A DNA stretch of 64,000 bases from Corallium rubrum (lineage: Eukaryota; Cnidaria; Anthozoa; Scleralcyonacea; Coralliidae): NCBI GenBank assembly GCA_964035015.1, contig OZ036017.1, forward strand, positions 2,500,981 to 2,564,980. The letters are read 5' to 3'. The position numbers and the translations under genes were made by a program. The stretch's first letter is position 1, and every line of letters begins with the position of its first letter. The notes below the pieces were generated by a model, which had not been told where the DNA came from, did not search any database, and was given only the letters and a program-made list of their open reading frames with translations. Positions 1 through 10,953 of this stretch are shown in pieces.

Positions 1-290
1 TTCTTGACCTTATCATACTTAAGGTCGTCCCCCTCTTCGTCAAACACCAACGTGGTCAAAACGACACCAGCTGAATCGCCGATAGCATATACAGTAACGA
101 GTTTACCTGTATTTCCTCGCTCTTCTTATGCAAATCCGATGCAATCCTGAACCTGCCATTTCTCCCACTGTTCTGGGCGTTTGAAATCGAAAGGCTCTGG
201 TGGCACAATCTTGTTTGCTGCCACCAACAAGAGAATTTCTCCTCATTTATCTTCTCTGGATTATCAGTTGATCGCTAATCTTACTTCTCG
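1..290 (-). pseudogene. Ty3/gypsy-like gag remnant (5' part)
   Basis: Read on the minus strand, this stretch encodes the start of a retrotransposon gag-like protein. One frame contains the segment IVPPEPFDFKRPEQWEKWQ and another contains EEIQVNSLLYAIGDSAG; both resemble the gag start of Ty3/gypsy-type elements widespread in aquatic invertebrates (recognised by eye). An in-frame TAA and a frame change separate the two segments, so the copy is dead. The rest of the element lies beyond the left edge. A primer-binding site and an LTR directly upstream support the call. Confidence 0.6.
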
Positions 291-295
291 AAGGT

Positions 296-313
296 GAATC
301 CCGTCTGACACCA
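296..313 (-). other. candidate retroelement primer-binding site
   Basis: The minus strand reads TGGTGTCAGACGGGATTC immediately downstream of an LTR-like end ...AACA. TGG plus a sequence resembling the 3' end of a leucine tRNA is the usual form of a tRNA primer-binding site in Ty3/gypsy elements. The exact tRNA was not checked. Confidence 0.5.
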
Positions 314-440
314 TGTTAAATATAAGTAAAGTATACGTTTAATAAGAATCTCAACGGTATTTTACGTCTCCTCTATCATGTGTCCTTCCTCAACATCCTT
401 TGGTGCTTCCTGCATAAACTATCTATTACGTAATACAACA
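314..440 (-). mobile_element. candidate LTR of the gypsy-like element
   Basis: On the minus strand the stretch begins TGTTGTATT and ends TTTAACA directly before the primer-binding site, i.e. TG...CA termini. The outer boundary (near 440) is inferred only from the terminal dinucleotide rule; the second LTR is outside the window, so length and target duplication cannot be confirmed. Confidence 0.35.
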
Positions 441-2142
441 TAACTGAGTGGATGAGACTGTTCTATTCACTACAAAAATAAGAATCGCCTACCGTTTAAT
501 AGATTACATTCGAATACTGACACTACACTGCAATTGAGCGTTTCAGGGTTTTTTATCATGTTTGGTTTCTTTCTTTTTGACAGATGACTATTGTAGATTT
601 GTACTCCTTGCATCAGGATATAAAAGGCAGTTTGTTTCGTTTCTCTCTTCTCTGTTTTTCGTTTTTCTCTTTCTTTTTTCGTGCTACGAAAACATACAAA
701 GTTTCGGTGTTGGCCATCTTGGTACTCCAAATTCGTCATCTCCGATGGATTTAATTTTGGAGCCGGATGGGCAATCTAGTTATGTAAAGATCAGTGGATC
801 AAATTCTGACCCTAATGACCTTATTGGCTTGGAGCGATCAAAGAAAGCGCGTCTTCGACCAGAGGTTTTCTTGCTGCTTTCAGCATTTCGGGGGGAGCGG
901 GCGGCGTATAGAACCTCTGCCGGCTCTGGGAACAGGGTAAAGGAATTCCAAAATTTTAGAAATTTTTAAATTTCTCATTCACTCAGAAGTCGGAACAGAA
1001 TTAAGTCTGTCGGAATAGAAATTCAAAGTTATCAATTCGTCGGCAGAAAATTTGACGAAAGAAATTGTTAGAAATGTCGAAAAATCGACCGACATCCGAG
1101 CTGTCAACAAAAATCTGTACATAAATCCGTTACAGTTTATCTGGCGACAAAAAGGTAGACTAACTAACGATAATCAGAAATCAGGCAACAAAAATGTCTG
1201 TAAGTAACTGACGATATCCAGAAATCGTTCTAGTCTTAAACCTCTATGCAACGATGTACTGCCTCGCTGGGCTTCGCAGCTGCAATTATTGGTTAGCAGG
1301 TTGCAGGTTCGAACCTACCCTGCGAGTCAGAGCCCCTTTCTAGTTTCAAACTTTTCTGAGCATTTGAGCTTGACGAACGTGTACCAAACGTCTATTACAT
1401 TACACCAACCTCGCAAACGTATACTACATTGTACTACAATAATTACTGTAGATATATAGAACTTTACTATTAGAGTATCTTCCATTCCAAAAAGATTTTA
1501 CCTGTCATGTTTTAAAGTGCCTCTAACCTTAAAATTTTATATATTTCAGTTGAAAGTTCCTCTACGATAATAAGACTGTCTTTAAAAGTTCAGCGATTTT
1601 TGGTTTTGATGAGGTTTTTGTAATATACAAATAAGGTATATGTGGTGACGTGATGAGGAAAGCAGAAACAAACATTTAATGTCGTGTATTCATCAGTATT
1701 ATTTATCGAAATTTTTTAAAACTTTCCACGTATATACAACTCTAAATTTCGAGCCCAATTATAATCTTTGTTTTCCTTCCATAGCAGGCTTCTTTACATC
1801 ATCAACTCTTTAGTTTTACATTACGGTTAAGTTTGTAAAACCTCTCCACTATTATCAACTTCAAAATGGTCAGCACTTGAGAGGAAACAAATTGTTCTAT
1901 GTTTTTAGATTGAAAAGGTGTAGAATCTAATTTGTAGCTATGGCGACTGTGTAATTTAAACTCTCCTCTTCAGTTTGACAGACTGTGTACGTGTAAGTAG
2001 TTTGAAAAAAATTGTATGTATAATTTTGATGATATACATGCACGATATTAAATGTTTCACAATTCTTCTTTCCTTATCTTACATTGTCATGTATGTGACT
2101 TATTTGAATATTACAAGAACCTCAATAACTTAAGAACAAAAA
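441..2142. other. gene-less, AT-rich stretch
   Basis: No coding region is supported here. A possible RNA polymerase III B-box (GGTTCGAACC) with a partial tRNA-like arm lies near 1296-1325, but no cloverleaf can be drawn convincingly. Remaining sequence shows no clear repeat structure. Confidence 0.5.
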
Positions 2143-3573
2143 TTGATGTCGTTGAACTTTCAACGACATTCTTCATAATTTTAGGGGTGCTTTAATTCAA
2201 TCTAAAGCAAAAAAATTTGGGGTTAGGGCACATTAAATTCGTTCGATGTTGTTACAATGTACTGTTTGGTTTTCATGTTAATTGTCATTCTCGTCCCCAG
2301 AGCCTCTCCCGTGCTGGCGCGCCAAACAGGCTCTGGGGGAATCATATATCATCGCGATCTGATTGGTTGTTCAAATTCAAAGGCCTATATATAACGGAGC
2401 TTGTTATAAATAAACAGTATTTGACACACGAAAACTGACAACGAAGCACAATTCTAATCATAATTCTAATCCAAACAATTTAATCGAACGTTTATCAAAG
2501 CAATCAACCTGTTTCCCCTTATATAATTAAATCAAACACAGAAGACAGACAGCAATTTGAAACAGATAGACGATGTTCGTGCATGGTATATATTAAGAAT
2601 CTCATTGAAATACGCAAGTCAAATATAAACGAACAGTGCAACAAATTAAAGAGAACTACCTTCACTAAAAGAGGCCGTAAATACGAAGAAATTCCGACGC
2701 GGCTCTATTGCCAAGCTCTGAAGCGATTAAGCGAACTCGTATTAAAATTTTGATGTTTTCTGTCCCGCCGAGTATTAACACGGATGAGCCACACTTGACA
2801 AATACATTCTTCGAACGGAATGTACCACAATCACAACTGTTCTAAAGTCAAACGAGTTAATACGAGGCAGCCAAACCGCCAGAATCGAAAACGAAAGGAA
2901 AATTTATATTCCAAACAACTGTCGATGATCTCGTGTCCAAAGTCCCAAACCGCGAACTTAAACACATGCGCTTTTGAAAGAACACCAAAGAATCTTGGTG
3001 TTCCGGTTTGGATTCCTCCAGAGCCTTTTCCGCGCGCCAGCACGGGAGGGGCTCTGGGGACGAGAATGGTTCATTGTCTGCTGTGTGAGCTCAGCTTCGT
3101 ATATAATGCCTGTGGCTTTGCCATCTCAAAAAGAAATGGAAAAACTTCTAATTTCTGGCAGCCAACACGCTATAAAAGTATAATTGAAGCGAATCATTTT
3201 AGTTGCTCGAAGATCACCTATATACGTGCGTGAAACTCGGAGTAGGGATGAAGAGAATATTTAAATTGAACTTAAATTATATCACCTTTTACGCCTGTCA
3301 CAAAATCCGCAATTTCATAACTTACATGCAATTGTCCCAAACAAAAGGTGCGTATCCGTGGTGACAACACCAACCAAACCAAGCCAAACCAAACCAAACC
3401 AAACAAATCGAATCAACAATCGTAGTAGACTGTGTCAATGTCGTCGAACTAACAACGACACTCTTCATAATTTTAGGGGTATTTTCAATCTCAAGCAAAA
3501 AATTTGGGGTTATAGGGGCACTTTAAATTCAGTCGTTCGATGTCGTTACGATGTATTGTTTGGTTTTCATGTT
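2143..3573. repeat. composite repeat with direct and inverted arms
   Basis: The segments 2143-2280 and 3436-3573 are diverged direct copies (both run from a TGTCG-containing start through an AATTTTAGGGGT core to TTTGGTTTTCATGTT). Between them, 2286-2322 and 3031-3068 are inverted copies built on TCTCGTCCCCAGAGCC and a GTGCTGGCGCG core. The CTCG-CCCAGA type arm recurs at 48.46-49.19 kb. This looks like a non-autonomous DNA transposon nested in, or duplicated with, another repeat. No ORF in it is credible. Confidence 0.6.
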
Positions 3574-3575
3574 GA

Positions 3576-3829
3576 CGTCCGTGTTAACTCGTCTTCGTCT
3601 ATTAAGTGCTTTGGCTTTGCAATTTACATAACAAACCGCAGGATAGGTGACCGCAGTACGCACGATACAAAAATCGTGTAAGAAAATGCGCTAATTGTAC
3701 AACAGAAATGTCTAAATATACTTGAAACCTAACGGAAAACGCAACTTTTGTTTTAAATGGTCAATTGTACAGCCGCGTACCAAAGTGGAGTCAGGTGATG
3801 CAAGCTTTGTTTGAAGGGAAAACTATATA

Positions 3830-3870
<41 letters not shown>

Positions 3871-4364
3871 TTTTGAAAACAAATGAATGAAAAAGCAGAA
3901 ATCGTATCTAATTAATACCTCAAAAAAACAAGTTTTATTTACGGGACACACATAAAAACCGGTCAAATCCTTTCAAAAAATCCTCGATTTCGTTAAAGAA
4001 GTCTACTAAATGACTATTTCGAAGACTTGAATGCCGTACGCCAAATCAAATGTTTGCAACTGTTGTCAAACTTTCACGAAACATGAGACTAAAGCGGCAA
4101 AGTTATTGAGTGTGTAAATAATGCTTGCTATATGTTGCATAAACTGAAAATGATCACAAACATAGTTTTAGTCATTCAGTTTGTTTTTGAATATCAAGCT
4201 TAGCTCATCTCAACTTTGTCAAGACCGAGAAGTCCTCAGTCTGAGCGAATCGACGATTTGAATTACAACAATCACAACTATATGGAAACACGACTGTTGT
4301 AAAAGATCGCAAACAATCGCCGACTGAATTACAACAATTACAACTATATGGAAACCAGGCTTAA
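3576..4364. other. gene-less stretch with a TA array
   Basis: No gene is supported. A (TA)n microsatellite occupies about 3833-3867. Near the right end a segment containing CAACAAT(C/T)ACAACTATATGGAAAC is present twice (about 4267 and 4333), a short direct repeat that leads into the hexanucleotide array. Confidence 0.5.
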
Positions 4365-4672
4365 CACTGACACTTACACTTACACTTACACTTACACTTA
4401 CACTTACACTTACACTTACACTTACACTTACACTTACACTTACACTTACACTTACACTTACACTTACACTTACACTTACACTTACACTTACACTTACACT
4501 TACACTTACACTTACACTTACACTTACACTTACACTTACACTTACACTTACACTTACACTTACACTTACACTTACACTTACACTTACACTTACACTTACA
4601 CTTACACTTACACTTACACTTACACTTACACTTACACTTACACTTACACTTACACTTACACTTACACTTACA
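4365..4672. repeat. (CTTACA)n hexanucleotide microsatellite
   Basis: About 51 almost perfect tandem copies of CTTACA, followed by a short TACATACT-type array. Its length (a multiple of three, no stop in several frames) creates long spurious open frames on both strands. The unit is not a known telomeric repeat. Confidence 0.97.
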
Positions 4673-4704
4673 CACATACTTACATACTTACATACTTACA
4701 TACT

Positions 4705-4748
<44 letters not shown>
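4705..4748. repeat. (TA)n microsatellite
   Basis: Pure TA dinucleotide run next to the Penelope-type terminal sequence. Similar TA runs flank other Penelope pieces in this window (4831-4858, 6830-6868, 57267-57326, 57567-57600), which suggests TA-rich targets or TA tails for these elements. Confidence 0.95.
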
Positions 4749-4751
<3 letters not shown>

Positions 4752-4806
4752 CAATCTACATTTTTTTACATGTTTCGCTGTACTACAGCTCATCAGTGTA
4801 GCTTGG
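4749..4806 (-). ncRNA. hammerhead-ribozyme-like motif (PLE terminal repeat)
   Basis: The minus strand contains CTGATGA, then a 4-bp stem GCTG/CAGC around a TAGTA loop, then GAAA, then a short CAT/ATG hairpin followed by TA, which fits the core order of a hammerhead ribozyme (CUGAUGA, stem II, GAAA, stem III, UH). Flanking GTTC/GAAC can form a stem I with a bulge. Hammerhead motifs in the terminal repeats of Penelope-like elements are established knowledge. Cleavage activity is not shown. Confidence 0.55.
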
Positions 4807-4827
4807 AACAATCTGAATGAATTTCAT

Positions 4828-4858
<31 letters not shown>

Positions 4859-4879
4859 CTAAACATGGATGTTATAAAG

Positions 4880-5000
4880 CTGACGGATGGTCCAAGAGTG
4901 CTCGATACCATTAGAGGTAGAGCGTATTATATGTAAAAGAGTTAGAATGTTTTCGTCACTACTCTGAGTTTCACGCGAAGAGCGATCTTCAGGCAACTGA
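4880..5000 (-). repeat. PLE-B terminal repeat (pLTR), downstream copy
   Basis: Shares with 6905-7060, in the same orientation, the words GTGCTC(A/G)ATACC and CAGTTTCACGC/GAGTTTCACGC with similar spacing. Direct terminal repeats (pLTRs) are typical of Penelope-like elements. Here they bracket the PLE-B copy at 5.0-6.87 kb. Confidence 0.5.
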
Positions 5001-5010
5001 CAGTTCGGCT

Positions 5011-6835
5011 TCAACTAGTCGTTAATATACTCGGCGAGTTAAAAATAGTTCTGATGACGTTGTTATCTGTTGGTCGTTTGTTGACGTTCTTTAATCGGTG
5101 ATTGATTGTGTGACGACACTTTGCGAAAATTTCCGATCTTTTATTTAAAAGAGTATTCTTGTCGGCCTTCATAATCATTAATTTTTCCTCCAGGCAAAGG
5201 TTACATCTTCGGGAACCATTTCGGTAAGCCGCGGCGCGTCGGACAATTGACCATTTTATATCAAAATCGGTTTTTTTCTCTTTAAGTTCCAAACGTGCTT
5301 TGAAAGTTCCGTCTCGTTTGCGTGCTTTTCGTTGCGGAATGATTTTATATGGTTGCGATAACGTTGCTTGAAATCGTTGGCTGTCATACCGATGTATTTC
5401 TTGATTTCTCCGTCGTTATGCGTGGTTACTTCGGCTTGATAAATTATGCTTTTCGCTAAACAGTTTCCTGGGATTGGGCATTGTTGGCTGTTGCGTTGTC
5501 GACAGTTGCATTTCTCTACATTCATGCGCGGGTTATTTCTGTTCTTCAAGATGCGGTTGTTATGTCTCTGGATTGTGTTCTGGATGTTTTCCATACAGCT
5601 ATAGCTGACTTTCACTGAATTTCGGTTGAATAGTCTATGTAATTTGTTGGATTGGGGGAAATGTTTGTCAATGAGGTTAAGAAAGTTTCGTCCTATGTTC
5701 GTCTTTACGTTCTTGCTGTAAGGGGGGTTGTACCAAATGACATTTCTGTTCCTGTTTCGTTTGCGGTTAGATGTCGTTGTGTTGTTTTCGTTTGTTTCGG
5801 CGTCGTTGTTGTTGTTGTTATAGGTGAGCGTCACGTCGAAGTTACTGTGCTTGAGGGCGTTTTCGTAGGTTGGTGCTGCTGTATTAAAGGTTTCTTGATC
5901 GGAAGATAGTTTGGAAATTCTGTCAGCTATTGAGATGGGGAGTTGTTTTAGGATAGAAGGTGGGTGGTTGGATTGGCGGTGAATGTATAGTGGCTCGTTG
6001 TTCGGTTTGCGGTATGGTTTGAATGTGCCGTTTGTCAGGTCGAAAGTCACGTCAAGGAAGTTTACGGTTTTTAAGTTAGTTTGTGCAGTAATTTTTAGCC
6101 CGAAATCTTTTAATATGTCGGTGAGATCTTTTCTTGCCTTGTCTGCTAATCTCCCTGAGCACGTGTTGAGGAGAGCGAGGCCGTCGTCTCTATAGAGACC
6201 AATATTCTTCCCGAATCGCTTTTCTAGGACGCTCAATATGAAGAGACCTACGAGTTCGCAGATCTCCGCTCCATCATAGCTGCCCATAGTAACGTCGAAA
6301 TTACTCTCACTTTCTTTCTTTATCCATGCTTTGCCGTTGTTAAATAAGACCGATTTCCGGCAGTGTTTTATCACTTTAATGTGTTCATCTGTGATGGGAG
6401 TAATTTCTTGGGCCCAAGAAATTGCGTTGTCCAGTAGTTCTTCTGTGATTGATGGGTAGAATTCTACTATGTCAAATGAAAGAAACGAGTGCCTGTTCTT
6501 GTTTTCGATGCTCTTAAACCAAGCTATGGTTGATTCCGTGTTGCGCCATTGGTTTGCGCCGGTTTTTAGTGCGATTTTAGTGTTAATGTCGTCAAGAATT
6601 ACTTTGCTGACTTTTCCGAGCTGGCTTTTCGCTGGGTTGATTAGTCTACATTTGGTGTGGTTTTCGAAGTCTTCCTTGTGGTCCTTTAATGAAATAAATG
6701 CCTGTGATTGCGTCATCGGTTCTAGTCGATTGGTGATCTTTAATTCGTCAGCGATGGTTTTTAATTCGTTGTTAATGTTGTCAGTGATATCGTCAGTTCC
6801 TAGCTTGTAAGTTTTCGTTATATTCTCTGTATATA

Positions 6836-6869
<34 letters not shown>

Positions 6870-6872
6870 CAA
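5011..6872 (-). pseudogene. Penelope-like element PLE-B copy 1: reverse transcriptase plus GIY-YIG
   Basis: One long frame (5256-6872) encodes a Penelope-type reverse transcriptase and C-terminal endonuclease. RT landmarks are ISLKDHKEDFENH, FDIVEFYPSI, TMGSYDGAEICELVG and the catalytic box YRDDGLALL (residues about 227-235). After the RT comes a cysteine-rich linker (CNCRQRNSQQCPIPGNC) and a GIY-YIG-type domain with KKYIGMTANDFKQRYRNH. The first about 14 residues are a TA array read through, so the natural N-terminus is lost: copy 2 shows upstream sequence that is missing here. The C-terminal part of the endonuclease (CNLCLEEK...KCRH) continues in a second frame at 5011-5292. The frameshift lies near a T-run at about 5270-5290. 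The element copies RNA into DNA at chromosome breaks or target nicks. This copy is probably dead. Confidence 0.88.
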
Positions 6873-6879
6873 AGTTTAC

Positions 6880-8991
6880 AAACAAATAAACAAGGTGTTG
6901 TTCGCGAAATGTCGAAAAGTGCTCAATACCGTAAAGAATAAAGATAAAGCGAAAATACAATAAGGGCTTACCTCAAATCTTGATGGTCGCTACTGTCAGT
7001 TTCACGCTGGGCGTATTATATCAGGCGAGTGAAGATTTTCGATTCGGCGCTGTCTTAAATTGGTTGAGTTGTTTACGTCAATGCTGGTGGGTGTGTGGGT
7101 TGATGGGGCGCTTCCTGCATTCCTACCTTTGTTCTTGCCTACGCCTACATTGTTTATCTAAACTTGTTTTTGTGCCGAGATGTTGAAAGGATTTCTGATT
7201 TTTTGTTAAGTAAAGTGGGTTTTTCGGATTTCATAATGCAAAGTTTTTCTTCCAAACATAAATTACATCGGTTATACCCCCCTGAGTATGCTGCTGACCG
7301 TTTTAAAATTGACCAATTTTAATGTTAAAATTTTGTTTCTTGTTTTTTAAATTCCATATATGTTTGGAGAGTTCGGTTTCATTTGAATTTTTTTGGTTTT
7401 GAAAAGATTTGGTGTGGTTTCTGTATCGCTCCTTAAAACTGTTTGCTGTCACATGCCTATGTAATACTTAGTTTCATTAGTGTTGTTTGTCGAAATAGTT
7501 GCTTTATATATGATGTTGTTTGTCAAACATCGCCCACCGAGTGGGCACTGATCTTTATTTCTGCAGTTACTACCACTTGTGCTATTGTTTTTTCCTTCAA
7601 TTTTTCTAAGGATGTATGCGTCGTGTTTCGTGATTGTGGATTTAATGTTGTTCATGCAGCTATAACTAACTTTTACTGTGTTTCTGTTGAAAATCTTGCA
7701 TGTAGCTTGTGTGGTGGGAAATGTTTGTCATTAAGTTTAAGAAACATCGTCCTATGTGTGTTCTAACATTCCTGCACTATGGTGGGTTAAACCAAATGTT
7801 CCTAAGTCGCTTTCTACGTGGTTGGCTTGTTTCCTTATTAGCTTGCGTGTATACTAATTGTTGGTTAAAATTGCTGTGGTGTAATGCATTTTGGTATGTG
7901 GGTGCAGACTCCTGGAATGTTGTGTAGTTTGATGAAAGGGGTGAAATGCGTGTACTTATTGCTGGGAGTTGTTTTAAAATACTAGGTGGATGGTTTGAAT
8001 GCTTGTTAACATAAAGCGGATCGTCATTGGGCTTCCTATAGGGTTTGTATGTTCCATTTTGTAAGTCGAATGTTGCATCTAGAAAGTTTATTACATGTAT
8101 ATTTGCTTGGGCTGTGATAAGTCTTTTCTTGCTTTGTCTGCCAATATGCTGGTTTTGTTCTTTAAAATAGCTAATCCGTCATCTCTGTAAAGGCCAATGT
8201 TTTCTTTGCCAAACTTGTTTTTAAGGTTCAGCTAAGTATCAAAAGGCCGACCAATTCGCATACCTCGGCGCCGTCATGGCTGCCCATTGTTACATCAAAT
8301 AAGTTTTGGCTGTCTTTCTTAATCCATGTTTTTTCTCGGTTGAAAGTAGTGATTTTCGTGCGTATTTATACAATGGAAATGTCTTGTGTGTTTATTTTTG
8401 TCAAATTTGCGGCCCATGATAGAGCTCGGTCCAAAAGGTCTTCCGAAATTGATGGGTAAAAGTCGACAATATCAAATGAAATAAAAGTGTGTTTGTTTTT
8501 TTCGCTGATGTTTTTAAACCATTCAATTACTTTTTGCGTGCTTCTCCATTGGTTTACCTGTATGATTTGTCTTAAATCTGAATTTATTTTGTCAAGAATA
8601 GTTTTGCTAAGTTTTTCTGATTCGTTTTTTGCTGGGTTTATCAATCGGCATGTTGGGTTGCTTTCGAAATTTTCCTTATGGTCTTTAAGTGAAAATAAAA
8701 TCTTCACGCTTTGTAGTTTGTTCGATTTTGTCACTTATACGGAGTTTCATGGCGATATGTTTCAGTTCTTGATCAAATTCTTTTATTGTGTCCTCTGATC
8801 CATGCTTATATGTTTTTGTTATGTTATCGTGCAAAAGCTTATTGTATGTGTCTGGTGTTGTTTCGTAAATATTTTTAGTTTTATCTGCGAAAATGAACAT
8901 GTTAGATGACGATTTGATTTTCTTTAAATTATTTGCCATCATTTGTCATTAAATCATTAAATCATTTCGCGAACAACACCTTGTTTGTTTG
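6880..8991 (-). pseudogene. Penelope-like element PLE-B copy 2, degraded
   Basis: A second, more decayed relative of copy 1 on the same strand. Recognisable pieces are an N-terminal segment with NITKTYKHGSED (8685-8942), RT fingers with FSLKDHKENFE and FDIVDFYPSISEDLL (8366-8734), a cysteine-rich linker and endonuclease start (7449-7655), and a terminal CNLCLEEKL segment near 7190-7260. Frameshifts and stops separate them. The ends, 6880-6911 and 8962-8991, are inverted copies around GGTGTTGTTCGCGAAATG. Between 8366 and 7660 the RT palm is recognisable only as fragments. Not functional. Confidence 0.8.
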
Positions 8992-9306
8992 AATATAATT
9001 GCACCTGTATACAGCAGATGTGCACTTTCGTTTGCGCGTATAAACCGTACCTTAAGTTAAGATGAGAAAATTTCGATTATTCGCTAAAGAACATTCCGAT
9101 ACCATCACAAGATGCTTATTTGAGAAACATGATGGAAAAAACTGAAAGTGTAGTCAGGCGCATGAGATGGAAAGCCTACTTTTTCCTTTCCGGTGAACAA
9201 AACGTACGTGAAACAATCCCTTCGGGCTATATGCTTATATCCTTTTAATTATCCTTTTATCCTACATTACACCACATCAAGACACACCACACTACACCCA
9301 CCATAC
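8992..9306. other. gene-less spacer
   Basis: Nothing coding or repetitive is recognised between the end of PLE-B copy 2 and the pentanucleotide array. Confidence 0.5.
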
Positions 9307-9372
9307 TACACTGCACTGCACTGCACTGCACTGCACTGCACTGCACTGCACTGCACTGCACTGCACTGCACT
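9307..9372. repeat. (ACTGC)n pentanucleotide microsatellite
   Basis: About 13 tandem copies of CACTG/ACTGC, preceded by irregular CACTACACC-type sequence. It sits about 50 bases before a good splice acceptor. Confidence 0.95.
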
Positions 9373-9419
9373 ATAGTATAATATTGGCCTATTTTAATGA
9401 TTTTACGAAATTTTAACAG

Positions 9420-9886
9420 GCATAAAGAGAGAAGACAACATTTGGGAAATGACTATAACGAGACTGGTCAATATCAGACAAAAAGATTTGACAACTATCA
9501 AGAAGCAGGGCCATACATAATTAAAATGAAAAAGCCAAAGCACAGTTATGCACGGTTATGTGTTGAGAAAAGGCAGGAAGCAGAGGAATACACCGGACAA
9601 ATAGGCCGAAGATATCCTGCCTGTCATGACAATGACCGACGTCCAGCAGCAAGTGGATTTGATGGACGCAACAGTAAAATAAACAGAGAAATCCTAGGGT
9701 TAGGGAATACTTATGGTATTGTCAAACATCAAATGGTAAATGAATATTACCCGCTACGAAAAAAAATAATTCGGTCTTTCGAGCTTGATGACATCACCAA
9801 ACAATCAGAAAACATCGCCTTAAGAGCTGCTGACTCCAGCATAGGAAAGTGTCAAAAGGCAATTGCTGATGAACCAAGTAATGAAG
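9420..9886 (+). CDS. possible internal exon of an unrecognised host gene
   Basis: An open frame of about 155 codons is bounded by a good splice acceptor (ATTTTAACAG at 9410-9419) and a near-consensus donor (AAG/GTAAAGT after 9886). The 467-nt exon would begin RHKERRQHLGNDYN (or shifted by phase) and end with ADEPSNEG. The product is highly charged, with many Lys, Arg, Glu, Asn and Tyr, no membrane segment and no motif I recognise. I do not know its function. It does not read as a transposon protein. It could still be a chance frame, but length, signal quality and natural amino acid composition favour a real exon. Confidence 0.4.
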
Positions 9887-10049
9887 GTAAAGTATAAGCG
9901 ACCAGAATATAGAAATTATTACAATTATTTGTCATTTCACTCAATTAAACTACATGTTCTATAGGAATTTTTGATGATGAAAAAGGTTGTTTCACCAAAC
10001 AATTCCTAAACATGCATGCCTGTACTTTAATAAAGTTTAATTGTGTAAA

Positions 10050-10230
10050 ATATTATACAATTATTGGATGAGGTTGAGCATGATATCAAGAATTATCAAG
10101 GCCGAGGTTTGTGTTATCTGCCGAAGCCGAAGGCTGACGCGGATAACACAAACAGAGGCCTTGATAATTCTTGATATTATGTGATAACCGAATTCAATAA
10201 TTGTTTTATTATACAATTATAAATGTAGAA
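10050..10230. repeat. hairpin element with AATTG-type ends
   Basis: A long imperfect palindrome: ATCAAGAATTATCAAGGCC near 10084 is mirrored by GGCCTTGATAATTCTTGAT near 10157, with GTTTGTGTTATC / GATAACACAAAC inside. The outer ends are TATACAATTATTGG and CAATAATTGTTTTA. Comparable hairpins with similar ends lie at 35.56, 38.15 and 48.11 kb. Confidence 0.75.
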
Positions 10231-10640
10231 GCCTTTAGAAAGTTTTTTACTAAGTTAAGTAAAACTAGTAAATATTCATACCGCGTTCAGTTCGAGGTTC
10301 GCTAACTTTTTTCGCTTTCAAATACAATTTTCTCTTTCGAACACTGCTTTGAACTCTAACAGCTGTATGTGTAGCTCGCTTGTTTTTTCTTGGTGGTTTT
10401 AGCGTCAATAAAACGTGACAAATCCGCCGGATTAATCTGCTTCTGATCTTCACTCCTAAGGGGTGGACCATTAGAAATCAAGGGAGGGGTGTGTGAAAAA
10501 TATGTGTGCATGAATTTTTTTTCAGCTCAAATTCCCTGCAGGATTTTTTTTTCAGTGTGCAAGCTCTGCAGGAATTTTTTTATAGGGTACGAAAGGATGC
10601 CAGTCAAAAACTGACCACGTTGCACTTTATAAAAACAGCG
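10231..10640. other. gene-less stretch
   Basis: No credible gene. A direct repeat of GCAGGA(A/T)TTTTTTT occurs near 10540 and 10570. The sequence GGGGTGGACCATTAGAAATC near 10458 recurs inverted near 13108 after the CA array, so 10.45-13.13 kb may once have been one repeat later invaded. Confidence 0.4.
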
Positions 10641-10647
10641 AATACAA

Positions 10648-10953
10648 CAGGGGCGTAGGAAGCTTGATAAACTTAGGGGGACCGACCGAAAATTTTCAGT
10701 CTCTAGATCGTTGGAAATGGCATTTTCAGAGTCTTCTCTACCTCTTTCGTTATACCCTTTCATTAATTCTTTCATTATGATTTGTGAGTCTATGCTATCC
10801 GTGAGTCAGGATGGATTATTATTATTAATTGGCCGAAATTAATTATATCAATTATTTTTTGGGGGAGCGAAAGCTATTCCGGCCCCCCTTATAAAATATT
10901 GGGGGCCCGACCCCCCCCCCCCACCCCCCAGCCCCCTGCTTCCTACGCCCCTG
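10648..10953. mobile_element. hAT-type MITE
   Basis: Terminal inverted repeats CAGGGGCGTAGGAAG...CTTCCTACGCCCCTG bound a 306-bp element. It is flanked by 8-bp direct repeats that differ at one base (GAATACAA left, AAATACAA right). CAGGGGCG-type ends plus an 8-bp target duplication fit the hAT superfamily. It has no transposase, so it is non-autonomous. The interior contains long C-runs. Confidence 0.8.

Noticed and set aside
562-969. 135-residue plus-strand ORF
   Set aside because: Composition is Phe/Ser-rich low-complexity at first and then unremarkable; no motif, no splice signals, no match to neighbours.
1250-1330. Possible tRNA gene around GGTTCGAACC
   Set aside because: Only the B-box is convincing; acceptor and D arms do not pair, and the palindromic B-box is common by chance.
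4219-4749. Long open frames over the CTTACA array (Ser/Val, Thr/Tyr and Cys/Lys repeat proteins)
   Set aside because: They are read-throughs of a 6-bp microsatellite that has no stop in these frames; no start context, no flanking conserved sequence.
7443-7766. Plus-strand ORFs opposite PLE-B
   Set aside because: Antisense shadows of the Penelope endonuclease and RT segments.
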